From positions 6,076,001 through 6,140,000 of the forward strand of contig OZ059899.1 of NCBI GenBank assembly GCA_964057225.1: a stretch of DNA of 64,000 bases, given 5' to 3'. The number at the start of each line of letters is the position of its first letter. Positions within the stretch are counted from its first letter, which is position 1. Positions 27,475-40,897 of this stretch are shown in pieces. The notes under the pieces are model-generated. The model worked only from the letters and a program-made list of their open reading frames with translations, had not been told where the DNA came from and did no database searches. A program made the translations under genes and the position numbers. Origin of the DNA: Auanema rhodensis. Lineage: Eukaryota > Nematoda > Chromadorea > Rhabditida > Rhabditidae.

Positions 27475-27940
27475 GGGTAAAGGATAAGGGAAGGACTACT
27501 ATTAGAAGATCAACCTTTGAGGAAAGTAGTACTTCTTGGCTTCGAGATATTGTCATTAGTTGATTTTGGTGCGATAATGACTCCCATTAGTTATGAATTA
27601 CCAAAGGAAGCTAGTGAACGAAGCCAAGCGATGTTACCCGTAGAATAGATCGAATTACTAAAGATTCAGAAGACGGAAGTAGTATGGTAGCAACAGTTAT
27701 TATACTAGAAGGACAAGGAAGTAAGATGTTGGTAGAAAAAGACTCATTCCAGATATAAATCAACAGGAAGTCATCGATGCTTGTAAACATATTCATACCA
27801 AAGCGCAACGAAGACAATTCATACTGGAATCACCTCACATGCTAAGAAGACAGGAACGTCTTCGAGATTACAATTCTTACCATGTGTGCACCTTGGTTGA
27901 TTGCCTTCTGATTTTCAACTTGTTTATAATTTAACTTCCT
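27475..27940 (+). pseudogene. Decayed coding relic, perhaps from a retrotransposon polyprotein
   Basis: A patch of higher G+C and protein-like sequence in AT-rich spacer. Three consecutive open stretches lie in different + frames: 27475-27645 (GLLLEDQPLRKVVLLGFE, then SLVDFGAIMTPISYEL), about 27630-27755 (RIDRITKDSEDGSSMVATV) and about 27750-27930 (INQQEVIDACKHIHTKAQRR, then RRQERLRDYNSYHVC). They would need two frameshifts or lost introns to join. LVDFGA in its context resembles the retropepsin core LVDTGA with the catalytic-site threonine replaced, so a dead LTR-retroelement protease is one reading. No terminal repeats were seen. Identity is uncertain. Confidence 0.4.
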
Positions 27941-28500
27941 CTTTTCAAAATCATATAGAAGAGATGTTGCCACACATAATCATCGTATTTCTTATGATTT
28001 TCAAGCAAATTTCTTTTATATAAAAAAGAATTTCTGATTAGGGTTTTATATACTATACATACATATGTACATATGTGTCAGTTAAGAGGGTTCTTTAATA
28101 TGTAGTAGTAAATAAAATATTTTTTAAAACAAAACCTTAAGTTTCAGAATATATTTCTCATAAATAGTAATAGTTTGAATAAATTAATATTAAATAATTA
28201 AGAAAGAAAGAAAAAATGTTATGAATGTTGTTGTTAACTATCAACTAAAATTATCTAATGATGTGTATCTTTATTTTTTTATCAGAAAAGAAATTGTTGC
28301 TCTTATCAGAAACTATTTCAATTATTTGATTATTAATATGTTGGCTAGAGCACATGAAAAATTTCATGTTTTAGTGTCTAAATGATAAAACTAAAACTGC
28401 GTTCCAAACAGTTTTTCTTGAATAACTTATGTAGAAATAAACAAATCAAAATTTAAGAAAATAGGTTTCTGTACTGTATGATCATGAAGTTATAGATATA

Positions 28501-28957
28501 AACTTTATAATAATCCCTAAAAATAAGAAAAAGAAAAGAAAAGCATAGTTAATATAATAATTATAATTAACTTTAGCCTGTTCATCCATCCGTTGTTAAT
28601 AATATGAGATTTCCATTACATTCAAAACGAGTAGTTGGAACAATTGTGAAATTTGGTAAATTCATTTCCATCTTTTTTTCCTTTTTTTTTAAGAATTAAA
28701 TAAGGAATATCCTTGATTGAAATCTATTTTATATATTATAGGACTAACTATGTTTATATCTTCTTTATTTATATTTTTAATTGAATTTATACGATCATTA
28801 AGTAATGATTGGTATTTTATAATTTATACTATACAAGCTGATGTTTTTCGATTAAGTTTTTTTTTTCTTTTAAAATTATTTTATTTTATTAAAATAATTA
28901 TTTATATTTTAGGTTTTCTTTACTATTATGTGTATATCTTTACAGTTTTCTGATTTT
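28501..28957 (+). pseudogene. Arm 2 of the inverted repeat: truncated copy of receptor gene E
   Basis: Inverted copy of 25302-25758. It carries exon 5 (28577-28655) and exon 6 (28742-28953) of gene E on the + strand, but no exons 1-4 and no start, so it cannot make a receptor. A 78-codon frame (28717-28953) is open only because it repeats the parent gene. The arms are separated by about 2.74 kb. Confidence 0.85.
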
Positions 28958-29110
28958 TATTTTATATTTATAAGTTAGTTAGAGTTAAATATCAAATAAA
29001 ATGAACGGTAAAGTACTTTCATTCTATTAAAAGTTTATGTTAATTAACTATGCGGAAATAAATAAAAATGAATTTCTTAAAACAGAAATAGAATAATGTT
29101 ATAAAGAGTT

Positions 29111-29158
<48 letters not shown>

Positions 29159-32100
29159 AAAGATGTTCAGAGAACAAGTTTTGTACATCGTTATCGGGAA
29201 TTAGAAGATGGCTTGATTGTCTTTGAACAAAACCTCATATTAGGAACTCTAATAGTTTTATTCTTTTATCATATATTGTTTTTGTTTTTCTATGTTTATA
29301 TGTATATAACATTCTCTAACTTAAAAATAGTTTTCTTAATATGTTTGTCAGAAGATGAATCATTCAATCTAAGCAAATCATATCTAACTTCTTCATATTT
29401 ATGAATGTACAATCATATATACAATGTATATACAAACTATATGTACATATACTATATGTATAAGGTATTAACATATATTTTTGACTTTCTTTAAGATTCT
29501 TTAAGACTCATTATATTTTCTTATTTAATGTCTTTCAATCTTTTCTTTTTTTATTTAAAAACCGTTTGGTTATAAACGAAATCGAAAGAAGTCTTGACCT
29601 CGAGTAACTCTTTATCAACTCTACATCTAGCCTTCAAATCCCACTGTGCATCATGCTCGTCAGTTTTTCTTTCTAGCTTTTTCAGAATAACGTCTCCTCA
29701 AACGAGTTCTTTATAGCCTCAGGGAGAATATTTGGCTTAACGTGACGCCGTTGCCTACTTGGTCGTCGTCGAATGTTTAGCGTGTTGCTTTGATTGCTGG
29801 GGAGATTCGGAAAGTGTATATGTGGTGGAAGAAAGAAAGATATTGCTATGAAGGAGTGTGAAAAGATTCTAATAGGGGGTGGTTGTAGCTTGTATTTCGT
29901 AATAGTCTAGATATCTCTATCTATCTTCAGTCATATATAATATGTGGAGATGCATAGCTAGTTTCTATGTCTTCTTATGGTTCTCGTAGACCCTGCCTCA
30001 AGGGCAGCAGTGTTACGTAATTTATCCGAAAAATAGATTAAGCTTAGCCCTGAAAATCTATCTTCATCTTCTGAGATCTACTGTTGCTATTCCTTGCTTT
30101 TTTTATAAAATTTGTTTTTTTCTTATTTTGTATGTATATTTCTCATAATGATAAAATGGATTAAAGTTAGATGGGAAACTTAAGCTTACAGCATGTGAAC
30201 CATATGCTATTTCCAGATGATATTCCTTTTTGTTTTATTATCGTGTATAAGTTAAAGAATAAGCCGATAATAATCTTTTTATCTACAAACTTTCTTTTTG
30301 CTTCATTCATTGAGAAGATATCCAAGCTACTGTAGAATATAAGCTTGTCATTTAGCTAGGCTTATGAAGTTGGAATCAGGTTGAAACCATTCGACAATTT
30401 ATTGCTTACCATACACGTCGTATCCTCAATAGTTTGGAGGGTATAATTCAAGTTTTTGCGGATTGAAACGAAAAAATAAATTTTTCAATTCACCTCTCAC
30501 AACAATAGAAAAAAGGAGAAACAGGTTTACATCCTAGTATGTTAAACTGTTAACTTGTGAAACAAAAAAAACATGATTTTCCAAAAGTTTACGCATAAAT
30601 AAGAAATATTTGTAGCAGTTTGGCAATTTTATTTGAATACACTTTTGACATCAAGATGTTATTTGAGAAAAAAACACGTTGATATAGTAGATTGTAACAA
30701 GTTTAATTCCTGTTTAACACGTTTCAATACGTTTTCTGAGGAAAGGTGATGCAGCATAGTAGTAAACGAGAACAACTTCTTCTATATGCTCAAACTAGCC
30801 ACTATAGTTCACTCTTTCCACCCCTCCTTTTTGTGTCTTGATTAAACTTATTTTATGAAATATCTTGCAAGAAAGTGACAGGAAAGAGGAATAAAAGAAT
30901 CGAAAAATAGCTACAGATGTATGCACTTTAACCATTAGTTCGTCAAGAAATATTACAATCTAAATGCTTTACACTGTGAGCTTAACGCACAGTTGCACCT
31001 TAACTAGAGGCTAAGTAAGACAATATAATAACAGAAGGAGTAATGTAGTTATTTTAATCGATGATATATGTAAAGAACCTCGAAAAACTATATTTATAAG
31101 TAGAGATATAAATATCTTTTAGAGGATATAGAAGTAAAAATGAATGGATTGAATGAAGATAATAGTGGGAAAACAAAAGTGATCCATTTTGGATTTGCTT
31201 ACTGAGAGCCATATGCTATTCTATCATAAATAACATTTTCGTTCAAACATTAGTTCTGCTCCGACACAACATTAGTAGCTTCAATCACATTTTCTTGTCA
31301 TCTTTCTCAAAACTTCGTTGTTTAAAACTGTTGTCCCATACTTATTTCCTTCCTTTTACTTCTTCAAAACATGACATTTTTCGAAGGAAATAGGCATAGT
31401 GAGGAAGGATGGGTGTGGGACGACAATTCTTTGGACCAGAACAAGATCTGCGTATTGCAATTGCTAAAGCCGACCAGAACGAACTCTTTGACTAGAATGT
31501 AGCAATTATAGTTTCGCTCTGTTGTTTTCTTTTCGTAAACTTTCTGGTTTAACTATATTATGAATTTATATTATATCTTCATTTCAATGAATTTTATTAT
31601 TTTCTAAAAATAAAAAATGGTTTTGTAATTCTATATCTTAATATGGTCATAGTCTGAGTATTATTGTTTCAGAAAATGCAAAATATTACCATATTTCTAT
31701 ATAAATTTATGAATAATTTACATAATTAAAATATAATTAACATTTTTATTTGATTTCTTAATCTCTTCTGACTATATTTCTGAAATATCCTAAGAAAACT
31801 AAAAAAATTCCTACAAGAACATTGCAAACATTCCATTTTATTTTTCCTTTTAAAGCCACGATAATCGGTTGAATGCTCAGTTCTTAGAGAGAAAAAAATG
31901 TCATTATGATTTCATTTTCTTTTATTATTTTTCAATTAATTATTTTTATTTTTATTATTTTGTTTATTATTATTAATATTATTCAAAATGAACAATTTCA
32001 TTTATTTGAAAAGATTAATATGAAATTCAGTATGTCACCTTATGTATATTTCATTTAATATTTATTGGTTTTGTATGGTTTCATAAAGCAATAGTTGTTG

Positions 32101-35100
32101 AATAGAGGTGATTTTCATACGACAGATGTATGTATGTATTTCATTTTCTCAACTATATGCATAAATCATTCTGAAAATAGTAGAGATGCAAATTTCTTGT
32201 AAGCAAAATCCAATTTAGCAGTTAAATTTCCAATGCATTTGCCCCCATTTGAACATATTTTCTTCATCATTTTCAGTTTTTCAACTGTCTGACTTTGCAG
32301 TTTGCGTGTCATATCATCTGAAATCTGTATTTATGTTTCTCCAACATTTTATTTAAAATAATATTTTCTCTTTCATATTTTTTTTATTGTTTAATGTCTC
32401 AAGTATGAAAAGCTCAATAATTCTCAAAATTTTATAAACTGAATATGTTATGGTGGTTTGTGATCATCTAGTAGCATCCCATTTTGCCATACTTCCCTCC
32501 ACTAACATGCAGATGTTTGTCGTCAGAAAGTTTAGAAAAGGATTAATCTTCAAACATTTTCTTGTTAGAACTCCCTCTTGTCAAAACCAAATTTATTTTC
32601 TCATTTGAGAAAAAGTGTTTCTTTGATAGTTGATGAAGAAGCAAATTCATTTTTAAAACGTTTACGTTTCAATATTTCTCTTGCAAAGGGTAAATACGTG
32701 TAATCATCGTTTAAGACTTATTTTCTGTCTCTTACGTATATTCGTTGATAATCAGTTAAAATATTGAACGTTTACCATAGGTCATATGACAATTATAATC
32801 AAAAAATATTTATCTTTCATCAAAATCTTAATTATTTTTTTAGAAATGTGATTAAATTTGTGTGTTTGCAGAATTTTTTAGCTTGTAGGTTTTATTGTAA
32901 AATCTTGATAGTACACGAGATCAAATTCAAGTTATTTTATTTTAAAAACGTTTTTGAAAACCAATCGACACGTTGCCGGATTCTGTGCCTGTTTCATCTT
33001 CTCCTAGTCACCTATTTTCACCGAAGCTTTATCTATTGAAAATCGGGAACCTTTTGTGCACACACGATGCAATTCTAAGTGATTCTTATCAGATTTGATC
33101 ATTTTTCAAATATATTCACATCTCTTCTGTTTTTGAAGAGAATTTATAATGATAAAACTAAACCTTATGAAGATAGAAACAGAATGAACATAGCCACATA
33201 CATACTGTGCATGACCATTTACACAGGAAACCGTCAAAGACAGATAAGTCTTAAAAGGGAGTGACAATGAAAATACATTCGATCATTAAGGTCATCCACA
33301 GCCGGGCTTCTTATCGTTTTGTCGGTCACAATGAAATTTTATTTCATTTACCCTTTTTTTAGCAGACATTTGTTTAATAGATCATCAATTTCTTATTTCT
33401 AATTAATGTTTCAAAGCTAATAAAAAAAAACTTTTTACAGTATGACTTCATCATTTTGTTTCTTTTTTTTTCTCTTTTATTTTTCTTATTATCATTCAAT
33501 ATATTCCAATATTTCTTTTCTTATATCTTTTCACAATATATTCTCGTTTGTCCATTTGACTGACTGACTCTGCCTTGGTCAGATTATTTTGTCTCTATCC
33601 GTTAGAACCAGTTTTCACTATCATTAACCGTATATTGAAGAGAATTTTCTTTAAAATTTTTCCCTTTTTCTTGTTCCATCGTTTTTACCATTCCATTTGA
33701 AAATTATTTGTATGGTTAGCTGAGCTAGTATTGATAATGTATATAATTGATTTTAATTCCAATACTTATATGAAATTGATTGACTATATGTATATGACTA
33801 ATCATGAGAGTATTAGTAATTATAACATCCACCCCCATATATAGATATGTATATGTATATCAGTTACATATTATCAGATAAGTATTAAATAGAATTGAAG
33901 TAATTGAAGTGCAACTTTCTTATCGTCATCTTTGATTATTTAAAATGAGCTCATTCTATTTAATAATCTGTTATAAAACATTCTTCTTCTCACTTCTTCC
34001 CTATAATGATTCTCAACTTTTATTTGAAATTCTAATCTATTTCTAAGAGAAAAACCGTTTTTTTCTTATTTATTTTGACGACTTTGCCAATCAAAAATCG
34101 TTGTTCTGTGATCATCATTCTATGTATTTTATTTATTGTTCCTGCTTTGGTAAATAGATCTTATTGTTTCATTATATTCTCCTCTCCCCCCCCCCCTCAT
34201 TTTGTTACATTTTTACTCAATTTTATCCAGTTTACAGTTTTCAATAGATGAAGTTAATCAATTTATATATATTTTTGAAAGAATAGAATAACAGTTGAAA
34301 CTGTTTTATTCCTAACCCCACAAATTGTTTTGAAATGTGAAAATGTGTATTAAACTAATTTGGCCAATGAATCATCCAAAAATGAAAATGAACGCAAAAC
34401 AAATATGATACAACTTGTCAAATCTTTTGTAAATTTATATATCAAATCATACATCTATTTTCTTTTATTTTTAAATTTAAAAAAATGAAAAATTTGATAT
34501 AATATTATTGATTTCATATAATTATTGTTTAAAAAATTTCGTCTATTTTTTATAAATTTTTTTTCTCAATAAAAATATCTTATCATTACTTTATAATTTA
34601 TTATTTAATTTTTTTAATCAAAACATATAAACTAATATTAATATGATTTGATCCTGTTTCCTATGTGTATGACGTATAATCATGCCATCTGACATCATCT
34701 TCTCAGTATTTACTATGCAAAATATTATCTTTTATATTATTTTTTCAAACACTTATCATATTTCAATTTGCAATATGTTCTCCAGATAGCTGTCATATTC
34801 TATGTTTTACATATTTTTTGCAATTTTCACGCATATTAACCTAGAATATTTACAATATGAAGAACACATACATAATGTATTTCAATTCGTGTACCTCGTG
34901 TTCACTAACCTACCGCTTATACCTTTTCCACTGCTTCCGGTCGCTTTCTGATTCTCTAACAACTCATCTTCGTCGAGTATTCCTGGACATCTGATGTCAT
35001 GTCAACTAGTTTTCTATTTTTATTTTCTCATTTTTCTTCTTTTCGTTTTTTTTTAAATTTTGTTTTACTCGGATTGCAGAGTTACCTACCTTTCCTATAT

Positions 35101-36239
35101 AACATATGAGTTCGGAGCATTGCCTCCCAGTCATCCACGTTCTCACATTTTTTGAAAATTCGTCAACTTGTTCTCAAAGAATTCAAGGAACTCCCCACTT
35201 AGGAAGTTTTTTTCAAATGAAATATTATTACGCTTTTATTCTCTTTCTATTTTTTTCTTTTCATTTTATTTCAGTTATCCATAAAAACAAATGCTTTTAA
35301 CAATATTATATTTTCATATTTAATCAATTAATTCAAAAAGAAACTAGCTTCATGACCTGAAGAACTTTTTTTGGTGAAATAGCTATGTAACCAACAGCAA
35401 CTTCTTAAATGAAAACTACAGCTGTTTTTCTTTCTTATTTTTTAAAGAAAAATATATTATTCAGAGAAAAGAAAAAACATTTTTTTTGTGTTTTAGTTAT
35501 TCTCTGAGTACTATTCAAACAACTTATTACCTAAACTCTTCATTATTCTATTATTATGATTTGGTACATGTCATGTATGTATGTATGTACATATTACTTT
35601 TCATACATATTTTCCCTTCAACCTCATCTTTTTTTTGCCAATTTTCTCTTTTTTTTCTTTTCTTCTATTTTTCTTCCAAACATTCTTCAAATTGTGATAA
35701 CTGATACATGTATGTATGTATGTAAGTATGTGTATGTATTTCAACCAATAGTTCTCTGCATTCAAACGGTTTCAAATGATTCTAGCTGAAAACAGCCGGT
35801 TAATCAAATATGAAAATCATAAATAAAATGCTTATCAGTAGTATATTGATTTTTGTCGTCTTCTTTATGATTTTCTCCAGGCCTTTATTGAGAAGAAAAT
35901 AAATTTGTTTATTTTTTCTTTCAGACTACTATAGTTTGATGATTGTAAACTGTGATGCAATACATTAGCTCATATTTCCTATCAGCTAATAAGCGCTCAA
36001 TGTTTGGGTTCTCACCCTTTTTGTTAACTTTTCCTCACTTGTTCCATATCATTATATTCCAAACAAACTTATTTTGGAATTTATTGATCAAGTTTCTTCA
36101 TTATCAAAACAAGTTGCAACTTCAATTCTGCAATATGGTTGTAGTATTTTGAAAATGGAATATGAAATCAAAAACGAAAAAACGAAAAAACGTTTTTAGA
36201 CAAGACCATTAAAAATTCTCATTGAAAAAAAATGAATAA
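28958..36239. other. Long gene-poor stretch, pyrimidine-rich on the + strand
   Basis: No gene could be built here. From about 33 kb the + strand is conspicuously T/C-rich with TTTTTTCTTT-type tracts. TATG repeats occur near 35573-35592 and 35704-35732. A small frame at 31410-31499 (MGVGRQFFGPEQDLRIAIAK) contains the 25-base repeat shared with 26798-26822. It may be long introns or 5' regulatory DNA of the + strand gene at 40898. Confidence 0.5.
29113..29155. repeat. (AG)n microsatellite
   Basis: About 21 AG units on the + strand shortly downstream of the truncated receptor copy. Confidence 0.95.
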
Positions 36240-39200
36240 CTACCCAATCTTCACATTTCATCTTGCCAATTTGTCATCAAGTTTTTAACGTTTTTCAAGC
36301 GGGACCAAGCGGACGGGTTGTACTTGTTGCTTAAGGTATTTCACTAGACGGAACACCAACTAATCATCAACACCATCTTGTTCAAACTCTTGATCACCAT
36401 CTGATCAAGATGCCTTATGTCGCATTCACGCTTGTCTTCATCATTTTCGCTGTGTGCGAAGTATTTTGCGAGTTCTTATTCCGCCTTGACGCTGTGTATA
36501 GCCGAGGTTTAAAGTGTATAGAGGTTGAAGAATGAACATGCTGGATCGGAGGAGAGCCTGATGACCTCGTAACCTTCCTAGTTCCCCCTTCATCTCTTCT
36601 TTTGCATTGTTAGCCACATAATAGACCTGCCAAATATGTCCAGTTTCTAGGTTTTTACATTTGCGACACCTTCAATCGATTTCCTCCTACTCACATTACT
36701 TGTCGTATTTAACAAGATTGCTTTATAGTATCTCATTCACTTATTTCTTTTCATTTTTCTATCTTCTTATTAAGAAAACATATGTCCTTTTGTATTCATA
36801 TCTTATGCCATTTCAAAATCAACAACGTACTTCGGTGCGGTCTAAGTCTCTTTGGTTCTTTTCAATTGCTTGCAGATAGCAATTTGTTGATGAAGTAATT
36901 GGTCTCAAATTCTAGTTCATTACCATTAATGCTACACTGTTGTTAATGAAGAAAAGATTTTTTTTTCATCAGCTTGAACAATTAGAGAATCGTAGATAAT
37001 CATACAGCGTCTATCATCAGTATGGTCGCTCAACACTCCACTCTTTAACATTTAACATCTAGATTGGGGAAGGGGGAAGAATCTGAGAGAAACAACTTCT
37101 TCCATATTAGGCCAATAACAATGAAACAAAGGACAACCTTGTCAATATTACTACCAAATACCATGTGACCATTGAAAAAGTGTTCAAGAACCGATTTTCA
37201 TAGTTCTATATGTTTCATACATTTTCAAATCATTATTATAGATATATGTATATTTATTTTTATTTATTGAAGAATATCTTAAGTAAACTAAATCAGTATT
37301 TCAATTAAAAACTTTAATAAGAACATTTTCTCTTTTTATCATATTTTTACTTTAATTCATGATTCATCGAATTCCAAAACACAAACCGTTTTTTCCTCTC
37401 TTTTTCATCTTATTTTACAAAAAAATGAATGCGTAATCAGGTCTTGTCATATTTAATATATCGAAAATGGTGCCTACAACGAGACGAATTCAATTCTCAG
37501 TAAGCTTTTAATATTTTTTTGTATTTCTGCTTTTCTTACAATCACTCAATTACCATGAGGTATAAATAACATTTTCGTTTTACACTTTCGTGTTTTATCT
37601 GTCGGCTATAACTGGATTTCTCACACAAAGTGTACGCTTTGAGCCATAACCTCTCTTTCAATGTTCCAACAATCAGTATTACCCCGTTATCCAGTTCGCA
37701 CTCCTGCTGAGTCAGTGAAGCATCAAATTCATGAAATTGTGCTTTCTTCTCATGAAGACTTCCGTGCTTTTGCTGAGAAAATCCAAAAAGCGGCTCAGAC
37801 AAAATGGGGTTTACTATATGAATCACGTCATTCCCGGAAGGATGTTCAGTTATTCAAACCAGATCTCTTCTCAATATGGCAGTCAGCGCCGCAAAGCAAT
37901 CAGAGGCCCCGAGGGCATAAACCCAGCCAATATATTCAGAATCTTTTTTCTTTCATTTCCTATATATGTATGGTTTTTTTCTTTTCATTCTCTTATTCAT
38001 TCATTCATTCCCCTTCTCATTGTCCAATAGCATTGTTTGACTGAAAAAAAATTTGGCTTAACATTTGCATAAGCCCAATTTCATCTTCCATGAGTTCTAG
38101 TTTTCAAGTCATATTGCTAACCTACATCATTTTCGGTAGATAGTGACAGATTGTGATTTAAATTCCATTTTTAATCATTCTTTTATATTTTCTTTTCAAT
38201 ATTTTTTAACTTTTCGTTGATCTCCGCCTACTTACGTATGACTCGGTGATTCCATAATCATCGTGACGTCTCAAGAGGCAAAATATGAGGCCGAACATGA
38301 TATATAATTCGGAAAAGAGAGTCACAAGTGAGTTAAAGAAAAACGAGAAATGATGAGTCACCTTATGCGTTCCGTTCTTGTGCTCCACCTTTCATCTCTT
38401 TCAATTTCTCTGTTCTTCTTGCCGTGTCTTGCTTTCAAGTTTCTGTTTGCATGCAAGAGCAGATGAAGACTATACGAGATTGAGAAAGTTAAAGACAGGG
38501 ATAGAAAGAGCAAAAGACATCATAAAACAAAGAGAAAGGAACGAGTTGAAAATTTGAGAAATTCGGAGAGAATAAGCAAATCCAAGTAATTTGTTAAGGA
38601 GACATTAGAGAGAGAAGTACGAATAGTGAGAGAATCAGAAAATTGTCGAGATGTGTGAAAATTTGAAGAACGATAACTCACCACAACAGTAGAAGTCCCA
38701 ATTTTTGCTACATTGCTGCAAGCAATCTAAATGTGAAGTCCTTCTGTTCTTTTTCAAAATCCTCTTTTTATCCTTTTCCTTCTCAGACTCAATTACAATT
38801 GAAAGTTTTGCTTAAATGAAATTATGCTCTTCCTAACGTTACATTCCACAAATTTCAAATTCCTTTTCACTACAAATTATCCAATTTTCACGTGTATCGA
38901 CATCGTCATCATGCAAAGCTTGCGTGGGCACAACAGCTGTTGCCAGGAGCTGAGACGCGTCCACGTCGATAGACATACATATGCAATATCAGAGGCGATC
39001 AGCTTTTCGTTAATCGATAAATCTTCTTAGCTTTCAAATGTTTTCTCATCCCTTCTTTTACTATTGCAATATATATGTCTTTTCCTCGTTCTTCTCCTTA
39101 ACTTCGCCCTTTTATTGGCCTGACCGCGATTTTCTTCCAGATGAGACCGCGACACAATGTTTCCGCTACGTGAACCTCTCTTCTGGTTTCTATCGTTCCG

Positions 39201-40330
39201 GGCCTCGTGAACATCTGCATCCATTCATGTATTATGCATTTCTTTCGTCATTTTCTACTGTTCGAAGCTTCACTTCTTGACTTCAATTTCTTGTGAATAA
39301 ACGCTCCCTTGTCTGTATGACTGTCAAGCCGGATCAGGACTAGTTACCGCTCGTTCTTTCCCCTCTGTTCTCCCACTTGTAGAGGTTACGAGAAATGCTC
39401 AATACCGGAAGAGAGAAGGAAAAGCTTGACTAGATGAAACGGAAATTCATAAACAGTTTCTGCTTCCGTATAGGACGAACTCTTGCGATCTCCCTGAATT
39501 TCCATCATCATCATTTCACTCTTCTATCACGTAGACCATGGAACTTATCATGTTCATTGAGCTGGAACAAATAGAAATGTCGATTTCGACGGCGTCGTCA
39601 GCGGGTGCCGGAACTGTGACGACGACACTGGTGACAACGTCGTAGACTTATTTCCTTGACTCGGAGCATTATCAGCATCGCATAACTACAACACAAAAGC
39701 GATAAGCTAGACTAAAGCGAAAAAAAATGAATTCGTCCTCAAAAATTCAATATTTTCTCGATTTTCCAATCATCATAGTCTCTCAAAACAGCTATCTGCT
39801 TTTCTATTACCAAAATGTTTACTTCGTTTTTTCCTTTCTCACTCCTCACCGTCAATTGAGTCGATCTATGAAGCGTATTCCTGTTCCCTCATTCTTTGTT
39901 ACATGTTATCAACAGTTATTTACCGATCTATTCTTTGACTTCATTTTGATTCTTTCGTCATATTTTTCATATGCGATCCACCCTTAGTATGTTCTGTCCT
40001 CCTAATTTACTTTTAAAAGGTCAATCTAAGTAATTCCTCAGTTCTATATGAAATTTGGTCTGTGTAAAGTACACATGTACTCCTACTTTTCATCTTACCC
40101 TCCTGTTTTCCACCCTTCTTATTCTCTATTGTCGCCTTCAATTGTGAGCTCAAAGTCTATAATAGCGAATATTATCACTTTTATCTTTTCCTAATTTTCT
40201 TATTTTATTTCTTCTCCAAATTTCGTATGTAGCTGCTTTCAGAGAAATCGCTCAAGAATTCTCAAAATCTACAAAATTCTTACATCACAAAAATCACTCC
40301 TTTCTGATCAAATTCACAATAACAAGCATT
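36240..40330. other. Gene-poor stretch with GC-richer islands
   Basis: Islands of clearly higher G+C stand out at about 36270-36600, 37640-37930, 38890-39250 and 39460-39680. None yields an exon chain. They could be conserved regulatory blocks, untranslated exons or old genes. Pyrimidine-rich bias on the + strand continues between them. Confidence 0.4.
37661..38044 (+). CDS. Orphan 127-codon frame, coding status unclear
   Basis: The first 90 residues (MFQQSVLPRYPVRTPAESVK, then SSHEDFRAFAEKIQKAAQ) look protein-like and sit in a GC-richer island. The C-terminal part turns into a phenylalanine-rich translation of T-rich spacer. No acceptor lies directly upstream, and the same segment is also open in another + frame and on the minus strand. 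No family recognised. It may be an exon whose partners I missed or a chance frame. Confidence 0.2.
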   Translation: MFQQSVLPRYPVRTPAESVKHQIHEIVLSSHEDFRAFAEKIQKAAQTKWGLLYESRHSRKDVQLFKPDLFSIWQSAPQSNQRPRGHKPSQYIQNLFSFISYICMVFFFSFSYSFIHSPSHCPIALFD

Positions 40331-40399
40331 TCATGTGATCAAAAATGAGCCTTCTAAACAAAGTTGAAACCTCAAAAACCAACTATTTTTCTCTTGTTT

Positions 40400-40600
40400 G
40401 CTGCTTTGGACTGAGGATCTTGGGGCGTTCCGCCGTCGTCTCGTCGCAACTATCGAGTAATCTTGTCGCCGCGTAGCCGCGCGCGTCCTCGTGCACGCGG
40501 CGGCGGCCGTTTGTCGCGGCGTTGAATCCAGTCTGATGGTGGTTGGCGCGAGGTCGTTGTCCCAGCGCTCAAGCACGTGAGGCTCTGCCAATTGGAATTT
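40400..40600 (+). promoter_or_regulatory. CpG-dense island, probable promoter and 5' UTR exon of the SH3BP5 gene
   Basis: About 200 bases with many CG dinucleotides (CGCGCGCGTCC-like and CGGCGGCGGCC runs) in strongly AT-rich DNA, about 0.3-0.5 kb upstream of the SH3BP5-type start codon. It contains a CACGTG E-box (40574-40579) that overlaps a good 5' splice site (CAC then GTGAGG). A matching acceptor, TTTGCAG, ends at 40833. I infer a non-coding first exon in the island joined to 40834. A minus-strand frame of 86 codons here is a by-product of the GC content. Confidence 0.45.
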
Positions 40601-40897
40601 ATCTACATTTTATATTCCTTATTAAGCACTATGATAATACACAACATTAACTACGTATTTCTTGCTTTTTACTATATGAATTTTCGGCTATACTATATAT
40701 ATTTTTTTTTTCTGAATTTATGTTGATTTATTATTATATTCCTGCTGCTATTCATATTGTTTTTTTATGAACAATTTTCTTTCTAATTTTATTATTTATA
40801 TGAATTCTTGCTTTATTATTTGAATTCTTTGCAGTATTGTACAGGATATAATCCTTGAATGATTCGCTGATATAGACTAATTTGTCTTGCCTACTAA

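Noticed and set aside
35486-35789. Overlapping + frames of 72 and 77 codons rich in Phe, Tyr and Ser
   Set aside because: Translations of T-rich and TATG-repeat spacer; two frames are open at once.
40331-40591. 86-codon Arg/Ala-rich minus frame
   Set aside because: Produced by a CpG-dense promoter island; no splice partners and composition unlike any gene here.
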